A stretch of 63,115 nt of DNA. Origin: Bacillota bacterium (GTDB lineage: Bacteria; Bacillota; Sulfobacillia; JAJZYS01; JAILZS01). The translations under genes and the position numbers were made by a program. The notes below the pieces were generated by a model. That model did not search any database. It was given only the letters and a program-made list of their open reading frames with translations, and was not told the DNA's origin. Positions 25,451 to 34,297 of the stretch are shown in pieces (position 1 is the stretch's first letter; the number at the start of each line of letters is the position of its first letter). The stretch covers positions 1-63,115 of the forward strand of contig JAILZS010000010.1 in NCBI GenBank assembly GCA_023512375.1. Reading direction: 5' to 3'.

Positions 25451-26265
25451 CGGGCGGGATGGCGGACGGGTCCGGGCCCTCCCTGCGGATCACCATCCTC
25501 ACCGCCTTTCCCGCCTGGCTCGTGCCGCCCCTCACCGAGGGCGTGCTGGGCCGGGCGGCCAGGGCGGGCGCGCTGGCCGTGGAGGTGCGCGACCTAAGGG
25601 CGTACGCCCACGACCGCCACCGCACCCTGGACGACGAGCCGTTCGGCATGGGGGCGGGGATGCTCCTCATGGCGCCGCCCGTGTTGGAGGCTCTGGACGC
25701 GGTGGCGCCGCGGGGCGAGGCGGTGCGGGTGCTGCTTGCGCCCGATGGCGAGCCCTTCCGCCAGGAGATGGCGCGGCGATGGGCGGAGGCGGGCCACCTC
25801 GTGCTGGTGTGCGGGCGGTACGAGGGCGTCGACGAACGCGTGCGCCGGCACGTGGACCGGGTGGTGAGCCTGGGCGACTTCGTCCTCATGGGGGGCGAGG
25901 CGGCGGCCTGGGCGGTGGTCGAGGCGGTCGCTCGTCTGGTGCCGGGCGTGGTGGAGGCGCGCTCGCTGGCGGAGGAGAGCTTCGACGCCTCCCTTCTCGA
26001 GGCGCCCCAGTACACCCGCCCGGCCCTGGTGCGGTGGGCGGGGGAGGAGGCGGCCGTGCCGGCCGTGCTGCGGGGAGGGGACCACGCCGCCCAGGCCCGG
26101 GCCCGCCGCCGCGCCGCTCTGGCGCGCACCCTGGTACGGCGCCCGGACCTCCTCGAAGGGTACGAGGCGCGTCCGGAGGACAGCGCCCTTTGGGGCGAGA
26201 TCCTCGTGGCCGCGGCCACGTGGGCGGCGCCGGGCGTCGACTGGGCGGACCGCATGCTATACTGA
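25447..26265 (+). CDS. trmD: tRNA (guanine37-N1)-methyltransferase
   Basis: TrmD methylates G37 next to the anticodon and prevents frameshifting. It is a knotted SPOUT enzyme of 272 residues with ILTAFPAW at the start, [24 protein letters not shown] and the SAM-binding knot [25 protein letters not shown] follows, as in the family. The ATG at 25447 overlaps the rimM stop (ATGA). Confidence 0.96.
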   Translation: MTGGMADGSGPSLRITILTAFPAWLVPPLTEGVLGRAARAGALAVEVRDLRAYAHDRHRTLDDEPFGMGAGMLLMAPPVLEALDAVAPRGEAVRVLLAPDGEPFRQEMARRWAEAGHLVLVCGRYEGVDERVRRHVDRVVSLGDFVLMGGEAAAWAVVEAVARLVPGVVEARSLAEESFDASLLEAPQYTRPALVRWAGEEAAVPAVLRGGDHAAQARARRRAALARTLVRRPDLLEGYEARPEDSALWGEILVAAATWAAPGVDWADRMLY

Positions 26266-26297
26266 TCGAGCGGCTGAGCGCGGAAGGGGAGTGGGTC

Positions 26298-26642
26298 GTG
26301 GACCTGATCGGCGAGCTGGAACGGGAGATGGCGCGCACGGACCTGCCCGATTTCGGGCCAGGCGACACGGTCCGCGTCCACGTGCGGGTGCGCGAGGGCA
26401 ACCGCGAGCGCATCCAACCGTTCGAGGGCGTGGTCATCGGGCGGCGGGGCGGCGGGGCGCGCGCGTCGTTTACCGTGCGCCGCGTGGCCTACGGCGTGGG
26501 TGTGGAACGGGTCTTCCCCGTCGCCTCGCCGGCCGTGGAGCGGGTGGAGGTGGTGCGGCGCGGGCGGGTGCGGCGCGCCAAGCTGTACTACTTGCGCAAG
26601 CTCTCGGGCAAGGCGGCGCGCGTCAAGGAGCGCCGCGATTGA
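26298..26642 (+). CDS. rplS: 50S ribosomal protein L19
   Basis: L19 sits at the 30S-50S interface. The 114-residue product has [29 protein letters not shown] and [24 protein letters not shown]. The GTG at 26298 follows AAGGGGAGT. Its last codons contain the AAGGAG that serves the lepB gene, and the two overlap at TTGA. Confidence 0.96.
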   Translation: MDLIGELEREMARTDLPDFGPGDTVRVHVRVREGNRERIQPFEGVVIGRRGGGARASFTVRRVAYGVGVERVFPVASPAVERVEVVRRGRVRRAKLYYLRKLSGKAARVKERRD

Positions 26643-27235
26643 CGCAGCCTGCGGACCGCAAGGGGACGGCGGCGCCGGCGCGGACGCAGGGCGCGGCGGC
26701 GGGCCTGCGCGACCTCATCGGCACCATCCTGGTCGCGGTGGCGCTGGCTTTGTTCGTGCGCACGTTTGTGGTGGAGTCGTACGTCGTGCAGGGCGTCTCC
26801 ATGTTGCCCACGTTCGTCAACGGCGAGCACGTGCTCGTCAACAAGCTGGCGTACGTGTTCGCGCCGCCCCGCACGGGTCAGGTGATCGTCTTCCGACCGC
26901 CCATCCCGGGCGCCAAAGAGGACTACATCAAGCGGGTCATCGCCACCGGTGGCGAGACGGTGGGGATCCGCAACGGCCAGGTGTACGTGAACGGCCGCCG
27001 CATCCCCCAACCGTACATCGAGTATTGGGACCCCTCGAGCTTCCACACCGTCCGGGTGCCGCCCGGGGACGTGTTCGTGCTGGGCGACAACCGCCCCGAC
27101 AGCTACGACAGCCGCTACTTCGGCATGGTGCCGGTGAAGAGCATCACCGGCCAGGCGGTGTTCGCCTTCTGGCCCCTGGACCGCCTGGGCGCGGTGGGGC
27201 AACCCGAGCGCGGGGCCCGCGGCTACAAGGCCTGA
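26639..27235 (+). CDS. lepB: Signal peptidase I, copy 1
   Basis: This enzyme removes signal peptides from exported proteins at the outer face of the membrane. The 198-residue, single-pass protein has a transmembrane helix at about 25-45, nucleophile QGVSMLPT (Ser-54), general base [12 protein letters not shown] (Lys-98) and the box [18 protein letters not shown] start at 26639 overlaps the rplS stop and is preceded by AAGGAG with an 8-base gap, so it is well supported. A paralogue follows directly. Confidence 0.93.
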   Translation: MTQPADRKGTAAPARTQGAAAGLRDLIGTILVAVALALFVRTFVVESYVVQGVSMLPTFVNGEHVLVNKLAYVFAPPRTGQVIVFRPPIPGAKEDYIKRVIATGGETVGIRNGQVYVNGRRIPQPYIEYWDPSSFHTVRVPPGDVFVLGDNRPDSYDSRYFGMVPVKSITGQAVFAFWPLDRLGAVGQPERGARGYKA

Positions 27236-27265
27236 GGGCCCCGACCGCGTTCGGGGGCGCAGGGC

Positions 27266-27862
27266 GTGCCGGGAAGCGGCGTGGGGGCGACCGAGAGGGG
27301 GCACACCGGGCCGGACGCCGGGCTGCGGGTGCGCCCCTCCCGTGCCGGTGCATGGGCGGGCGTCGCCCTTGTGCTCGCCTTCCTGCTGGCGCTTAGGGCG
27401 TTCGTCCTGGCGCCGTTCGTGGTTCGCGGGGAGTCGATGTCGCCCACGCTCGCGGGTGGCGAAGAGGTCTTGGTGGACAAGCTCGCCTACGTGCTCTCCT
27501 CTCCCCGGCCTGGGCAGATCGTGGTCTTCCGCCCTCCGCTCCCAGGCGCCCGGGTCGACTACGTGAAGCGGGTGGTGGCGGTCGGGGGGGAGACGGTGGG
27601 GATGGTGCGGGGCCGCCTGTACGTGAACGGGCGCCCGGTACGGGAGCCGTACGTGCGCCGGCGCGGCGCCGCCAGCTATCCCACGGTCCTTGTGCCCCCG
27701 GGCGACGTGTTTGTCTTGGGCGACGACCGGCCCGTCAGCCTCGACAGCCGCTACTTCGGCCCCGTCCCGGTGCGGGACATCGTGGGCCAGGTGGTGTTGG
27801 GCCTGTGGCCGGCCCGGCGCCTGGGACCTGTGGGAGCGGCGGGAGGCACCGGAGGTGGCTGA
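27266..27862 (+). CDS. lepB: Signal peptidase I, copy 2
   Basis: This 198-residue paralogue of the preceding gene, also single-pass, has the helix at about 29-48, nucleophile RGESMSPT (Ser-57), general base DYVKRVVAVGGE (Lys-101) and GDDRPVSLDSRYFG. GDD in place of GDN and a shorter middle loop distinguish it from copy 1; both catalytic residues remain. Tandem lepB copies suggest duplication and possibly divided substrate ranges. The stop lies inside the start region of the rbgA-like gene. Confidence 0.92.
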   Translation: MPGSGVGATERGHTGPDAGLRVRPSRAGAWAGVALVLAFLLALRAFVLAPFVVRGESMSPTLAGGEEVLVDKLAYVLSSPRPGQIVVFRPPLPGARVDYVKRVVAVGGETVGMVRGRLYVNGRPVREPYVRRRGAASYPTVLVPPGDVFVLGDDRPVSLDSRYFGPVPVRDIVGQVVLGLWPARRLGPVGAAGGTGGG

Positions 27863-28673
27863 GACCGGGCGGGAGGGGGAGCGGCAGCGGGCGCGCACCC
27901 GTCGCCTGCGCCTGGAGGCGGCGTTGCGCCGGGCCAACGCGCTCATCGAGGTGGTGGACGCCCGCGCCCCCGCCGCCAGCCGCAGCCCCCTCATGGCGCG
28001 CGGCCGGTTCGCTGCCCGGCCGCGAGTGGTGGTGCTGGCCCGCGCCGACTTGGCCCGGCCGGAGGTCACCCGCCTGTGGCTGGAACACCTCGGGGCGGCG
28101 GGCACGCCCGCGCTGGCCGCGGACGCGCGCGCGGGGCGGGGGACGGCCGCTGTGCTCTCCGCTCTGCGCCGGCTGCGCCCGGCGGCGGAGGTGCGGGCCA
28201 TGGTCGTGGGCCTGCCGAATCTAGGCAAGTCCTCCCTCGTGAACCGCCTGGCGGGTACGGCCCGGGCGGCCACGGGCGACCGCCCCGGCGTGACGGTGGG
28301 CGAGCAGTGGGTGCGCGCCCGGCCGTGGCTGCTCCTCTTGGACGAGCCCGGCGTACTGCCGGCGGGGGGCTCGCCCCTGCTCGCTGCCCTCGGCTGCCTC
28401 GCCGAGGGGGAGTACGATCCCGAAGAGGCGTTCGCCGCCCTATGGAGCGTGGATGAGGTGCGTGCCGTCCTGGGCCGGCGCTGGCCCGGGGCGGGCGAGG
28501 CGCCGACGGCGGCGCAGGCCCTCGAGGCGTGTGCGCGCGCCCTGGGAGCGGTCGCCTCCGGGGGGCGATGGGACGGGCGGCGGGCGGCGCGCCAGGTGCT
28601 CGGCCTCTTCCGGTCCGGCCGCCTGGGGCGCCTGAGCCTGGAGCTACCCCCGTCCGGGGGGGAAGAGCCGTGA
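27855..28673 (+). CDS. rbgA: Divergent RbgA/YlqF-like circularly permuted GTPase
   Basis: RbgA promotes a late step of 50S assembly. The order G4-G5-G1-G2-G3 is visible: VVVLARADLA in the G4 position, GLPNLGKSSLVNRLAG (G1), GDRPGVTVGEQWV (G2) and LLDEPGVL (G3). Two features are abnormal. The guanine-specificity motif NKxD reads ARAD, and the N-terminal QWFPGHMxKA segment of RbgA is missing; the protein starts MAETGREGERQRARTRRLRLEAALRRANALIEVVDARAP. The GTG at 27855 overlaps lepB. The position before rnhB matches B. subtilis. It could be a functionally altered RbgA. Confidence 0.8.
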   Translation: MAETGREGERQRARTRRLRLEAALRRANALIEVVDARAPAASRSPLMARGRFAARPRVVVLARADLARPEVTRLWLEHLGAAGTPALAADARAGRGTAAVLSALRRLRPAAEVRAMVVGLPNLGKSSLVNRLAGTARAATGDRPGVTVGEQWVRARPWLLLLDEPGVLPAGGSPLLAALGCLAEGEYDPEEAFAALWSVDEVRAVLGRRWPGAGEAPTAAQALEACARALGAVASGGRWDGRRAARQVLGLFRSGRLGRLSLELPPSGGEEP

Positions 28674-29353
28674 GGGCGTCGGGCGATGACCGCCTGGCGG
28701 AGGCGGTGGAGGAGCGGGTGCGGCGGCGGTACGGGCCGCTCGTGGCCGGGGTGGACGAGGCGGGGCGCGGTCCGCTGGCCGGCCCGCTGGTGGTGGCGGC
28801 GGTGGTGCTCCCGCCCGGCCTTCCAGGGCTCGGCGCCCTCGCAGACTCCAAGGCGCTTGCGGCTGGGGAGCGGGAGCGGCTGGCGCGGTGGGTGCGGGCT
28901 GTTGCCGTGGCCTGGGCGGTGTGGCGCGTGGGGCCGAGGGCGATCGATCGCGACGGCGTCGGCGCGGCGGTGCGACGGGGCATGGCGGGGGCGGTGGCGG
29001 CGCTGGCGGTGCGACCCCACGCCGTCCTGGTCGACGGGCCGTGGGCGCCGCCCTTGACGGGGGCGGCGGGCCTGCCGGTAGTGGACGGGGACCGCCTGTG
29101 CGCCGGCGTCATGGCCGCGTCGATCCTGGCCAAGACGGCGCGCGACCGGGAGATGCGGCGTTGGGGCGCTCGCCTTCCGGGATGGGGGTTCGAGGAGCAC
29201 AAGGGATACGCCACGGCCGAGCACCGGCGCCGCCTCGAGGCGTTGGGCCCCAGCCCCATCCACCGGCGGAGCTTCTTGGCCGGCTGGGGCGCCGGGGGAG
29301 ACGGCGAAGGCCCGCCTCCGGGCGGGGGCGGGCCGGGCGCAGGCGGCGTCTAG
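28670..29353 (+). CDS. rnhB: Ribonuclease HII
   Basis: RNase HII excises ribonucleotides from DNA. The 227-residue product has the signature VAGVDEAGRGPLAGPLVVAAVVL with the catalytic Asp-Glu pair, DSKAL, VDG and the region AASILAKTARDREM. It starts at GTG overlapping the previous stop. The tail after about residue 205 is Gly/Pro-rich. Its stop and that of the convergent NlpC/P60 gene share the same CTAG. Confidence 0.94.
   Translation: MRASGDDRLAEAVEERVRRRYGPLVAGVDEAGRGPLAGPLVVAAVVLPPGLPGLGALADSKALAAGERERLARWVRAVAVAWAVWRVGPRAIDRDGVGAAVRRGMAGAVAALAVRPHAVLVDGPWAPPLTGAAGLPVVDGDRLCAGVMAASILAKTARDREMRRWGARLPGWGFEEHKGYATAEHRRRLEALGPSPIHRRSFLAGWGAGGDGEGPPPGGGGPGAGGV
29309..29334. terminator. GC hairpin at the rnhB / NlpC-P60 convergence
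   Basis: GGCCCGCC (29309-29316) and GGCGGGCC (29327-29334) form a perfect 8-bp stem inside the last codons of rnhB, just before the two convergent stop codons. An alternative 6-bp pairing lies within it. There is no T-run in either direction, so termination is inferred from position only. Confidence 0.3.
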
Positions 29354-30546
29354 GGCGCGAACGACTTGGCGCCGAGGAAGGTGGCCTGCCAGTACGGGTT
29401 GTTCAAGCTGTCCACGCGTACGCTCTGCCCTGGGGCGGGGGCGTGGATGAACTCGCCGTTGCCGATGTAGATGCCGTCATGGGAGATGCCACCGGTGGTG
29501 TCGAAGAAGACCACGTCGCCCGGCTGCAGGTCGCCGCGCGGCACGGGCCGGCCGGCGTAAAACTGGTCCGTCGCGTCCCTCGGCACGCGCACCCCCACGA
29601 GGTTGAGCACGTACCACACCAGCCCCGAGCAGTCGAACCCGCTCGGGCTCGAGCCGCCGTACACGTAGGGCACGCCCAAAAAGCGCCGCGCCTCGGCGAC
29701 GACGCGGTCGCCGAACGAGAGGGCGGCCTGGGCCGCGGCCGCCGTTGACGGCATCTGGAGGAGCTGGCCGATCTGCAGGTCGGCCGGGTTTACGCCCGGG
29801 TTCACCTGCACCAACGCGGCGAGGGAGACCCCGAGGCGGGCGGCGATGGAGGAGAGCGTGTCGCCCGCCTGCACGCGGTAGTACGAGGGCGAGGAGGCTG
29901 GGACGGCGGCGGACGTCGCATGCGGGCGGGCGGCCGACAGGGCGCGGGGCGCCGCCTGCGGCCCGAGGCGCAGCCGTTGGCCTATCTGGAGAACGGAGTC
30001 GGGCCCGAGGCCGTTGAGGGCATACAGACGGCTGAGCGGCACCCCCGTCCTTTGGGCGATGCCGCTCAGCGTGTCGCCGGGCCGGACGACGTAGACGGCG
30101 CCGGATCCCGTCGTCGAACGTGCCGGCGCCGCCGGTGCGGCGGCGCCGGGGATCGTGAGGCGCTGGCCGATCTGAAGGAGGCTCGTGGGTCCAAGCCCGT
30201 TGGCCCGCTCGAGGGCGGCGAGGGAGACGCCGAGGCGGGCGGCGATGGCGCTCAGGGTGTCGCCCGCGCGCACCACGTAGACGCTGCCGCCCCGGCCCGC
30301 GGTCTCGCTGCCGCGGGGCGCCGGGAGGTGGAGGACCTCCCCGATGCGCAGGACGGAGGCGGGGCCCAGTCCGTTGAGGCGCTCGAGGGCGGTGAGCGAC
30401 AGGCCGAAGCGGGCGGCGATCGCGCTGAGCGTGTCGCCGGCCCGCACCGTGTACGTGGACGGCGGGGCCGCGGCGGCGGGCGCCGCGCCGGCGGCGGTCA
30501 ACCCGAGAGCGAGGCAGCAGGCGGCGAAGGCGGCCTTGGGCGGCAA
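29350..30546 (-). CDS. Secreted peptidoglycan hydrolase: four LysM repeats and NlpC/P60
   Basis: This exported wall enzyme of 398 residues cleaves the stem peptide (D-gamma-Glu to diamino acid type). Residues 1-27 are a signal peptide. Four LysM repeats follow at about 31-75, 88-132, 150-193 and 222-266, each with the YxVxxGDTLSxIAxRxGV pattern. An NlpC/P60 domain spans about 285-398, with catalytic Cys in GFDCSGLVWYV, His in SHDGIYIGNG and a third polar residue near FIHAP. The TTG start follows GGGAGGGTG. It replaces dprA, which usually lies between rnhB and topA. Its stop overlaps that of rnhB tail to tail. Confidence 0.94.
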   Translation of the reverse strand: MPPKAAFAACCLALGLTAAGAAPAAAAPPSTYTVRAGDTLSAIAARFGLSLTALERLNGLGPASVLRIGEVLHLPAPRGSETAGRGGSVYVVRAGDTLSAIAARLGVSLAALERANGLGPTSLLQIGQRLTIPGAAAPAAPARSTTGSGAVYVVRPGDTLSGIAQRTGVPLSRLYALNGLGPDSVLQIGQRLRLGPQAAPRALSAARPHATSAAVPASSPSYYRVQAGDTLSSIAARLGVSLAALVQVNPGVNPADLQIGQLLQMPSTAAAAQAALSFGDRVVAEARRFLGVPYVYGGSSPSGFDCSGLVWYVLNLVGVRVPRDATDQFYAGRPVPRGDLQPGDVVFFDTTGGISHDGIYIGNGEFIHAPAPGQSVRVDSLNNPYWQATFLGAKSFAP

Positions 30547-30626
30547 TCGACACCCTCCCCATCGTTGTCACGCAGGCGATGGCAGGGACGGGAAGGCGGC
30601 AACCTGCAACTTGTCCTATGGGTGTC

Positions 30627-30655
30627 AGTGTACCGACGGGAATCGACGGTCGTCA
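30627..30655 (-). promoter_or_regulatory. Promoter for the LysM-NlpC/P60 gene
   Basis: On the minus strand TGACGA (30650-30655) and TACACT (30627-30632) are 17 bases apart. The -10 lies about 80 bases before the TTG start. The match is moderate but the spacing is ideal. The rest of the 292-base gap to topA shows no gene. Confidence 0.45.
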
Positions 30656-30773
30656 TGGGATCAGACGGCGTGCCTGCGGACACGAGGGCATTACGGCGAC
30701 AACTTGCTACGAATTTCGCCGGTTGGCACACGCTGGCGCTTCCCGCACATTCTTCCGCCCGCCCGTCGGCGCC

Positions 30774-30802
30774 TTTGGCCCCTTGCCTGGCTTTGTTAGA
30801 AT
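30774..30802 (+). promoter_or_regulatory. Candidate topA promoter
   Basis: TAGAAT at 30797-30802 is a good -10 hexamer 36 bases before the topA start. A poor -35 (TTTGGC, 30774-30779) lies at 17-base spacing. The call rests on the -10 and the position. Confidence 0.4.
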
Positions 30803-30838
30803 GGGTGCCTGAGTGCGGGGCGTAGGGGGGATGGCCGC

Positions 30839-32968
30839 TTGGCGCGTCCGCTCATCATCGTGGAGTCGCCGGCCAAGGCGAGGACCCTGGAACGGTTTCT
30901 GGGCCGGCGGTTTACGATTCGAGCGTCCAAGGGGCACCTGAGGGATCTGCCCAAGAGCCAGCTCGGGGTCGACGTGGAGCACGGCTTCACGCCCAAGTAC
31001 ATCACCATCCGCGGCAAGGGCGAGACGCTGAAGGAACTGCGCGAGTCGGCGCGCAAGGCGAGCCGCGTCTACCTCGCCACCGATCCCGATCGCGAAGGGG
31101 AGGCGATCTCCTGGCACCTGGCCCAGGTGCTCGGGATCCCCGAGGACAGCCCGGTGCGCATCGTCTTCCACGAGGTGACCCCGGAGGCCGTGAACGAGGC
31201 CCTGCGCCAACCCCGGCCCATCGACGCCGACCTCGTGGAGGCGCAGAAGGCGAGGCGCATCCTCGACCGGCTCGTGGGGTACGAGCTGTCGCCGCTCCTG
31301 TGGCGCAAGGTGCGGCGCGGGCTGAGCGCCGGCCGGGTGCAGTCGGCGGCCCTGCGCCTGATCGTGGGGCGGGAGGAGGAGATCGCCGCCTTCACCCCGC
31401 GGGCCTACTACACCGTCTCGGCCGTGTGCGAAGCGGGCGGAGCAGAGTTTGCCGCCGCCTACGCGGGGGAGGGCGGCGGCAGCGGGCCGCTGGAGCTCGA
31501 CGACCGGGAGCGGGCCGAGGAGGTGGCGGCGCGCCTGGTCGCCGCCGGCGAGGGAGAGGTGGCCGAGGTGCGGGAACGCCAGCGCCGCCGCCGCCCTGCG
31601 CCTCCGTTCACCACGAGTACCCTGCAGCAGGAGGCGAGCCGACGCCTGGGCTTCTCGGTCCGCCGCACGATGTCGGTGGTGCAGCAGCTGTACGAGGGCG
31701 AGGAGGTACCGGGCGAGGGCCGGGTCGGACTCGTGACGTACATCCGCACCGACTCGTCGCGCGTCGCCGAACCGGCGCGGCGGGAGGCGGAGGCGTTCAT
31801 CCGCGCCACCTGGGGCGAGGCGATGGCGGCAGGGGGAGGACGGCGGGTGAAGGATGCCCCCCAGAGCCAGGGGGCGCACGAGGCCATCCGTCCCACCTCG
31901 GTCGCCCGGCGGCCCGAGGACCTGCGGGCGGTCCTGCGCCCCGACGCGTACAAGCTGTACCGCCTCATCTGGGAGCGCTTCGTGGCCAGCCAGATGGCGG
32001 ACGCCCGCTACAACGTGCGCACGGTGCTCGTGCGCGCCGCCGGGGCGGAACTGTACGCCACGGCCTCCGAGCTGGTCTTCCCCGGCTTCCTCACCTTGTA
32101 CGAGGAGGCGAGGGAGGAGGGCGTGTCGGCGGAGGACGGCGTCGGCCACCTCCCGCCTCTACGCCAAGGGGATCGGGTGCGGATCGTGGCCGCTGAGGCG
32201 CGCGAGCATTGGACGCAGCCGCCGCCCCGCTTCAACGAGGCGACCCTGGTGAAGACGCTGGAGGAGCTGGGCATCGGCCGGCCCAGCACGTACGCGCCGA
32301 TCATCGAGACGCTGGAGGGGCGCGGGTACGTGGCCAAGCGGGAGCGCAGGCTGGTGCCGACGGAGCTCGGGCGCCTGGTCGACGCCATGTTGCGCGAGCA
32401 CTTCCCCCACATCGTCGACCCGGAGTTCACGGCCGCCATGGAGAGCGCGCTCGACCGGGTGGAGCGAGGGTCGGAGGCGTCGGAGCGCCTCCTGGGCGAC
32501 TTCTACCGCGACTTCCACGCCGATGTGGCCCGCGCCGACGAGGCGATCGGGCGGGTGGAGCTGCCGGAGGAGGTGACGGATGTGTCCTGCCCGGAGTGCG
32601 GCCGGCCCATGGCCGTCAAGCACGGGCGCTACGGGCGCTTCCTCGCCTGCACCGGCTTCCCCGAATGCCGCGGATCGCTTCCGTATCAAGAGACGACGGG
32701 GGCGCGCTGCCCCCTGTGCGGGCGGGAGGTGGTCGCCCGGCGTACGCGCCGCGGGCGCACGTTCTACGGCTGCACCGGCTACCCCGCGTGCACCTTCACC
32801 ACCTGGAACCGGCCGGCGGGCCGCGACTGCCCGCGCTGCGGCGCCTTCCTCGTGGTGCGGAGGCGGCGCGGCGGCGAGGTCCTGCGCTGCGTGCGGGAGG
32901 AGTGCGGCTACGAGGAGGCGGCCGGGGAGGCGGAGTCGGCGCCGGCGGAAGGCGGGCGGGGCGCATGA
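30839..32968 (+). CDS. topA: DNA topoisomerase I
   Basis: TopA relaxes negative supercoils by single-strand passage. The 709-residue product has an N-terminal Toprim domain (LIIVESPAKARTLERFLG...ATDPDREGEAISWHL), the active-site tyrosine in VTYIRTDSSR (Tyr-301), GRPSTYAPIIETLEGRGYV, and three C-terminal four-cysteine zinc fingers (CPECGRPM..CTGFPEC; CPLCGREV..CTGYPAC; CPRCGAFL..CVREEC). It starts at TTG behind GGGGGGATGG. It opens the topA-trmFO-xerC-hslV-hslU-codY operon, the order of B. subtilis. Confidence 0.97.
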   Translation: MARPLIIVESPAKARTLERFLGRRFTIRASKGHLRDLPKSQLGVDVEHGFTPKYITIRGKGETLKELRESARKASRVYLATDPDREGEAISWHLAQVLGIPEDSPVRIVFHEVTPEAVNEALRQPRPIDADLVEAQKARRILDRLVGYELSPLLWRKVRRGLSAGRVQSAALRLIVGREEEIAAFTPRAYYTVSAVCEAGGAEFAAAYAGEGGGSGPLELDDRERAEEVAARLVAAGEGEVAEVRERQRRRRPAPPFTTSTLQQEASRRLGFSVRRTMSVVQQLYEGEEVPGEGRVGLVTYIRTDSSRVAEPARREAEAFIRATWGEAMAAGGGRRVKDAPQSQGAHEAIRPTSVARRPEDLRAVLRPDAYKLYRLIWERFVASQMADARYNVRTVLVRAAGAELYATASELVFPGFLTLYEEAREEGVSAEDGVGHLPPLRQGDRVRIVAAEAREHWTQPPPRFNEATLVKTLEELGIGRPSTYAPIIETLEGRGYVAKRERRLVPTELGRLVDAMLREHFPHIVDPEFTAAMESALDRVERGSEASERLLGDFYRDFHADVARADEAIGRVELPEEVTDVSCPECGRPMAVKHGRYGRFLACTGFPECRGSLPYQETTGARCPLCGREVVARRTRRGRTFYGCTGYPACTFTTWNRPAGRDCPRCGAFLVVRRRRGGEVLRCVREECGYEEAAGEAESAPAEGGRGA

Positions 32969-34296
32969 GGGTGGCCGTGGTGGGCGGCGGCTTCGCCGGC
33001 GTGGAGGCGGCGATGGTGCTGGCCAGGGGCGGGGTCGACGTCGACCTGTGGGAGATGCGGCCTGCGGTGCGCAGCCCCGCCCACCAGGGCGGCGACCTGG
33101 CCGAGATCGTCTGCTCCAACTCGTTCGGCGGGGACACCTTGGCCAGCGCCGCCGGGGTCCTCAAGGCGGAGATGCGCGCCCTCGGCTCGGTCGTGCTCGA
33201 GGCGGCGGCGGGCACGGCGGTGCCGGCGGGCAGCGCCCTGGCCGTGGACCGGGAGGCGTTCGCCGCCGCGGTCACCGCCCGCGTGGCGCAGGAGGGGCGC
33301 ATCCGCATCGTGCGCGCGGAGGCCACCGAGCCGCCGGCAGAGGTGACGGTGCTGGCCGCCGGACCGCTGCCGGGGGAGGCGCTGGCGGACTGGCTAAGGG
33401 AACGGGTGGGGGGCTTCCTCGCCTTCTACGACGCCGCCTCCCCCATCGTCATCCGCGAGACCGTGGACATGTCGCGTGCCTACCTGGGGAGCCGGTACGG
33501 GCGCGAAGGGGAAGGGGACTACGTCAACTGCCCCCTCACGGAGGAGGAGTACGACGCCTTCTGGCAGGCGCTTGTGACGGCCGAGCGCACCGTGCTCCGG
33601 GGGTTCGAGCAGGGCGCGTACTTCGAGTCCTGCCTGCCTGTGGAGGTGATCGCGGAGCGGGGGCGCGACACGCTGCGCTTCGGGCCGATGCGGCCGGTGG
33701 GGCTGCGCGATCCGCGCACCGGCCGGCTGCCCTACGCGGTGGTGCAGCTGCGCCAGGACGACGCGGCGGGGGAGCTCATGAACCTCGTGGGGTTCCAGAC
33801 GGGGCTTCGGTGGCGGGAGCAGAAGCGCGTCTTCCGGATGGTGGGGGCCCTCGCCCAGGCCGAGTTCGCGCGTTATGGCGTCATGCACAAGAACGCCTTC
33901 GTGTGCGCGCCCCGCGTGCTCGGGCCGGACACGGCCCTCATCGGCCATGACGGCGTCTACGTGACCGGCCAGATGGCGGGTGTGGAGGGGTACATGGAGA
34001 GCGCCGCCCTCGGCATCTACACGGGCCACCAGGTGCTGCGGCGCCTACGCGGCCTGCCGCCTCTGCCGCCGCCGCGCGACAGCATGCTGGGCGCGCTCGT
34101 GCACTATCTGGGCCACGCAGACCCCGACGGGTTTCAGCCCATGAACGCCAACTTCGGCCTGCTGCCGCCCCCCTCGGGGCGCGCGAAGGGGCGCGCCGAG
34201 CGCAAGGCGGTGCAGGCGGCGCGCGCCCTGGAGGCGATCGGGCGCTACCGGGACGCGCTGGCTGGGGGCGCGCGATCGCTTGTGGTAGAATTCTGA
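32965..34296 (+). CDS. trmFO: tRNA (uracil54-C5)-methyltransferase, folate/FAD-dependent
   Basis: TrmFO makes 5-methyluridine at position 54 of tRNA using methylenetetrahydrofolate and FADH2, the Gram-positive alternative to SAM-dependent TrmA. The 443-residue flavoprotein has VAVVGGGFAGVEAA, the family block CSNSFGGDTLASAAGVLKAEM, SYDAASPIV-like AFYDAASPIVIRETVDM, GAYFESCLPVEVIAERG and VTGQMAGVEGYMESAALGI. The ATG overlaps the topA stop (ATGA). Confidence 0.97.
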   Translation: MRVAVVGGGFAGVEAAMVLARGGVDVDLWEMRPAVRSPAHQGGDLAEIVCSNSFGGDTLASAAGVLKAEMRALGSVVLEAAAGTAVPAGSALAVDREAFAAAVTARVAQEGRIRIVRAEATEPPAEVTVLAAGPLPGEALADWLRERVGGFLAFYDAASPIVIRETVDMSRAYLGSRYGREGEGDYVNCPLTEEEYDAFWQALVTAERTVLRGFEQGAYFESCLPVEVIAERGRDTLRFGPMRPVGLRDPRTGRLPYAVVQLRQDDAAGELMNLVGFQTGLRWREQKRVFRMVGALAQAEFARYGVMHKNAFVCAPRVLGPDTALIGHDGVYVTGQMAGVEGYMESAALGIYTGHQVLRRLRGLPPLPPPRDSMLGALVHYLGHADPDGFQPMNANFGLLPPPSGRAKGRAERKAVQAARALEAIGRYRDALAGGARSLVVEF

Positions 34297-34297
34297 C

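Noticed and set aside
30547-30650. c-di-AMP (ydaO) riboswitch before the LysM-NlpC/P60 gene
   Set aside because: These genes often carry it, but the leader after the best promoter is only about 80 bases and shows none of the conserved blocks.
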